Source: Chloroflexota bacterium
GTDB taxonomy: Bacteria > Chloroflexota > UBA11872 > UBA12225 > JAJDUF01
Length of the DNA stretch: 64,000 nt
Assembly (NCBI GenBank): GCA_022826725.1
Contig: JAJDUF010000004.1
Coordinates: 186,001-250,000 of the forward strand
Direction: 5' to 3'
The notes beneath the pieces were generated by a model, which did no database searches, was not told the origin of the DNA, and was given only the letters and a program-made list of their open reading frames with translations. A program made the position numbers and the translations under genes. Below, piece by piece: positions 62,315 to 64,000 of this stretch (its first letter is position 1; each line of letters opens with the position of its first letter).

Positions 62315-63913
62315 ATGGAGCGACCGGTGCCGGTGGGGACGCGCGTTCAGTTGCTGGTGGACGACTACCTGATTGCGGCGAGTGAGGGCCTGGCGACGAC
62401 GCTGCATCCGATGAGCAAGCTGCCGGAGCCGGTGCTGCAAGCGGCGGCGCCGTGGGAGCGGCCGGAGACGGGGGGCCTGTGGGGTATTCCCAACGCCATC
62501 TACGACCCGGAGGATGGCCTGTACAAGCTCTGGTACAACAGCTTGGGCACGTATCCGGCCCGCAACCAGCAGGGAGAGCCGGTGTATAGCTGCTATGCCA
62601 CGTCCACCGACGGGGTGAACTGGGAGCGGCCGGAGCTGGGGCTGTTCGCGCATGAAGGCTCCAAGGCGAACAACATCGTGGGGGCGTTCGGGGCCGCGGC
62701 CCCGAACGGCGGGGTACTGGATTGCCTAGAGATGGCGGGGTTGGAGCCGCCGGAGCGGCGGTTCAAGACGTGTGGGGGGGCGGGGCGGGACGACAGCGGG
62801 CAGGGGTGCCACGGGGTGAGCTTCTCGGCGGACGGCATCCACTGGGAGCGGTACGAGGGGAACCCGGTAATCCGGGGTTTCGACCGGGGCGACGTGATTA
62901 CGGGCGCCAAGCTGCGGGAAGCGACGTTCCCAGAGGACATTCCGGGGCTGCCGCGGGCCAAGTATGCGCTGTTCCCGAAGGTGCTTCCCCAACTAGGGCG
63001 GTTCAAGCGGCGCTCGTTCGCGATGTGTACGTCGGAGGACGATCTGGGCGGCAATCCCTTCACGCAATGGACGGAGCCGCAGCTGGTGCTGGCACCGGAC
63101 CTGCGCGATGACGAGATGGCGGAGGCGCGGCTGGCGGCGGCCAAGTCCATCCTGCTCTTGGATCATCCGGACGATCACCGGTGCGAATTCTATGGGGTGG
63201 TGGTGTTCCGCAGTGGCGATGCTTTCCTAGGGCTGATCTGGATTTTCGACGCCTCCTACGAACTCGCGCGATTTGGCAGCAGCAATCAGTACGCCATCGT
63301 GGATGTGCAGCTCGCTGTGAGCCGCGACCTGCTGCACTGGGAGCGGCTGGGGGGCCGGCAGCCGGTGATTGCGCGGGGCGACCCGGACGCCTTCGACAGC
63401 CATATGATCTTCTACCATTCGTACCCGCTGGCGGTGGGCGATGAGTGGTGGGTGTACTACGTGGGGTTCAACGAGGGACACGCGGCGCGCTGGTGCTACG
63501 ACGAGGCGATGCGGCAGCAGTACCATGCCGACGTGAAGGCGGGGCGGAGGCACTTTCAGGCGATTGGCCTCGCCAAGGTGCGGCGCGAGGGGTTCATCTC
63601 GCGGGATGCCGGGGAGGCCGGTGGCACGCTGACGACACGGCTCGTGCAGCCGCGTGGGAGCCGGCTGGAGGTGAACGCGGCGGTGGCGGATGGGGGGTCA
63701 CTGACGGTGGAGGTGCAGGACGAGCGGGGGGCGGCGCTGCCGGGGTTCGCCGCGGCGGACTGCACGCCGGTGACGGGCGATGCGCTGCGGCACGCGGTGG
63801 CGTGGGGTGATCGACGGGGCGATGACGGGTGGACGGAGCGGCCAGTGCGGCTGCGGTTCCACCTGCGGGATGCCAGCCTCTATGCGTTCCGGTTCACGGA
63901 CGGAGCGGACTGA
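62315..63913 (+). CDS. Beta-propeller glycosidase-like protein (tandem copy B)
   Basis: 532 residues, aligned end to end with copy A with scattered substitutions. Differences cluster in GGAGRDDSGQGCHG (copy A: GWVGRDDSGQGGHG), in the DASYELARFGSSNQ region and in the C-terminal strands. GGGGACG precedes the ATG. A recent tandem duplication is likely, perhaps for dosage or for a shift in substrate. The substrate is unknown. Confidence 0.78.
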   Translation: MERPVPVGTRVQLLVDDYLIAASEGLATTLHPMSKLPEPVLQAAAPWERPETGGLWGIPNAIYDPEDGLYKLWYNSLGTYPARNQQGEPVYSCYATSTDGVNWERPELGLFAHEGSKANNIVGAFGAAAPNGGVLDCLEMAGLEPPERRFKTCGGAGRDDSGQGCHGVSFSADGIHWERYEGNPVIRGFDRGDVITGAKLREATFPEDIPGLPRAKYALFPKVLPQLGRFKRRSFAMCTSEDDLGGNPFTQWTEPQLVLAPDLRDDEMAEARLAAAKSILLLDHPDDHRCEFYGVVVFRSGDAFLGLIWIFDASYELARFGSSNQYAIVDVQLAVSRDLLHWERLGGRQPVIARGDPDAFDSHMIFYHSYPLAVGDEWWVYYVGFNEGHAARWCYDEAMRQQYHADVKAGRRHFQAIGLAKVRREGFISRDAGEAGGTLTTRLVQPRGSRLEVNAAVADGGSLTVEVQDERGAALPGFAAADCTPVTGDALRHAVAWGDRRGDDGWTERPVRLRFHLRDASLYAFRFTDGAD

Positions 63914-64000
63914 CCTCACCCCCCGGCCCCCTCTCCAAATGTTGGAGAGGGGGCGTAGGGCTGGCCCCCGTATGGTCCCCCCGCAATGCGGGGGGACGGG
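63914..64000. repeat. Composite intergenic repeat at the window edge
   Basis: CTCACCCCCCGGCCCCCTCT hairpin, then a G-run unit (CCCCCGTATGGTCCCCCCGC, AATGCGGGGGGACG). It follows copy B directly and runs to the end of the window. Confidence 0.7.

Noticed and set aside
1-64000. A recoded genetic code with TGA as tryptophan or another sense codon
   Set aside because: Many intact genes here end in TGA with correct family C-termini (for example the VOC gene at 19190 and the nitrilase region), so TGA is a normal stop.
1-64000. CRISPR array, tRNA, rRNA or prophage
   Set aside because: No regularly spaced identical repeats, no tRNA-like TTCGAATC arms with cloverleaf partners, no rRNA sequence and no phage structural genes or integrase were seen.

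Overview
The window reads as GC-rich bacterial chromosome. Most genes are spaced as short operons with clear GGAGG-type ribosome binding sites. The gene mix suggests a free-living or host-associated member of the Chloroflexota: many Gfo/Idh/MocA oxidoreductases, phytanoyl-CoA dioxygenases, enolase-superfamily, RraA and Ldh families, two TatA copies in tandem, and many G/C-rich intergenic hairpin repeats. That placement is inference from gene content only; no rRNA or tRNA gene was seen.

Layout. (1) 0.6-13.7 kb is a catabolic-looking region. It holds four Gfo/Idh/MocA oxidoreductases, a DapA-family aldolase/lyase, a beta-propeller glycosidase-like protein, a PHP-like (DUF3604-type) protein, a DUF3500 lipoprotein, a deacetylase-like amidohydrolase and an enolase-superfamily dehydratase. 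(2) 13.9-24.4 kb is a patchwork of defence and mobile material among metabolic genes: an AAA_13 ATPase split by an in-frame TGA, a nitrilase and a PhyH gene, a HicA/HicB pair, a 626-bp unit with 21-bp inverted ends around a VOC gene, and a two-gene operon of a TrlF-like PHP-SMC ATPase with an AlbA_2/Schlafen-type ATPase. That operon is flanked by two copies of the 3' end of an RraA-family gene. (3) 24.5-25.7 kb carries a DUF3179 lipoprotein whose frame is interrupted by one TGA. The TGA sits exactly where the family's CPLC motif should begin, and a bSECIS-like hairpin follows, so this is a strong selenoprotein candidate. (4) 25.7-32.0 kb holds metabolic and housekeeping genes (PhyH, an AAA ATPase with a leaderless-looking promoter, an Ldh-family dehydrogenase, two tatA, ndk, a TPR protein). 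(5) 32.3-39.7 kb is an exopolysaccharide operon: two GT4 glycosyltransferases, a WcaJ-type initiating transferase, two Wzz-like chain-length proteins, a CpsD-like kinase and an RmlB-like dehydratase. (6) 39.9-42.7 kb is a three-gene ABC-2 exporter. (7) 42.8-45.7 kb contains a VapBC-type pair, a VOC protein and an AT-richer two-gene insert. (8) 45.7-64 kb holds an MFS transporter, a NagA-like deacetylase, a fifth Gfo/Idh, a sulfatase, a GNAT, nicotinate phosphoribosyltransferase, PurF, a type II haloacid dehalogenase, a membrane-fused spermidine-synthase-like protein and a tandem duplication of the glycosidase-like gene found at 2.7-4.3 kb.

The oxidoreductases, sulfatase, deacetylase, glycosidase-like proteins and dehydratase would fit stepwise breakdown of modified sugars, but the substrate cannot be read from sequence. 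The most notable items are the candidate selenocysteine codon with its hairpin, the TrlF/AlbA operon between duplicated gene ends, and the VOC unit with inverted ends and candidate target duplication. All alignments and repeat comparisons were made by eye.
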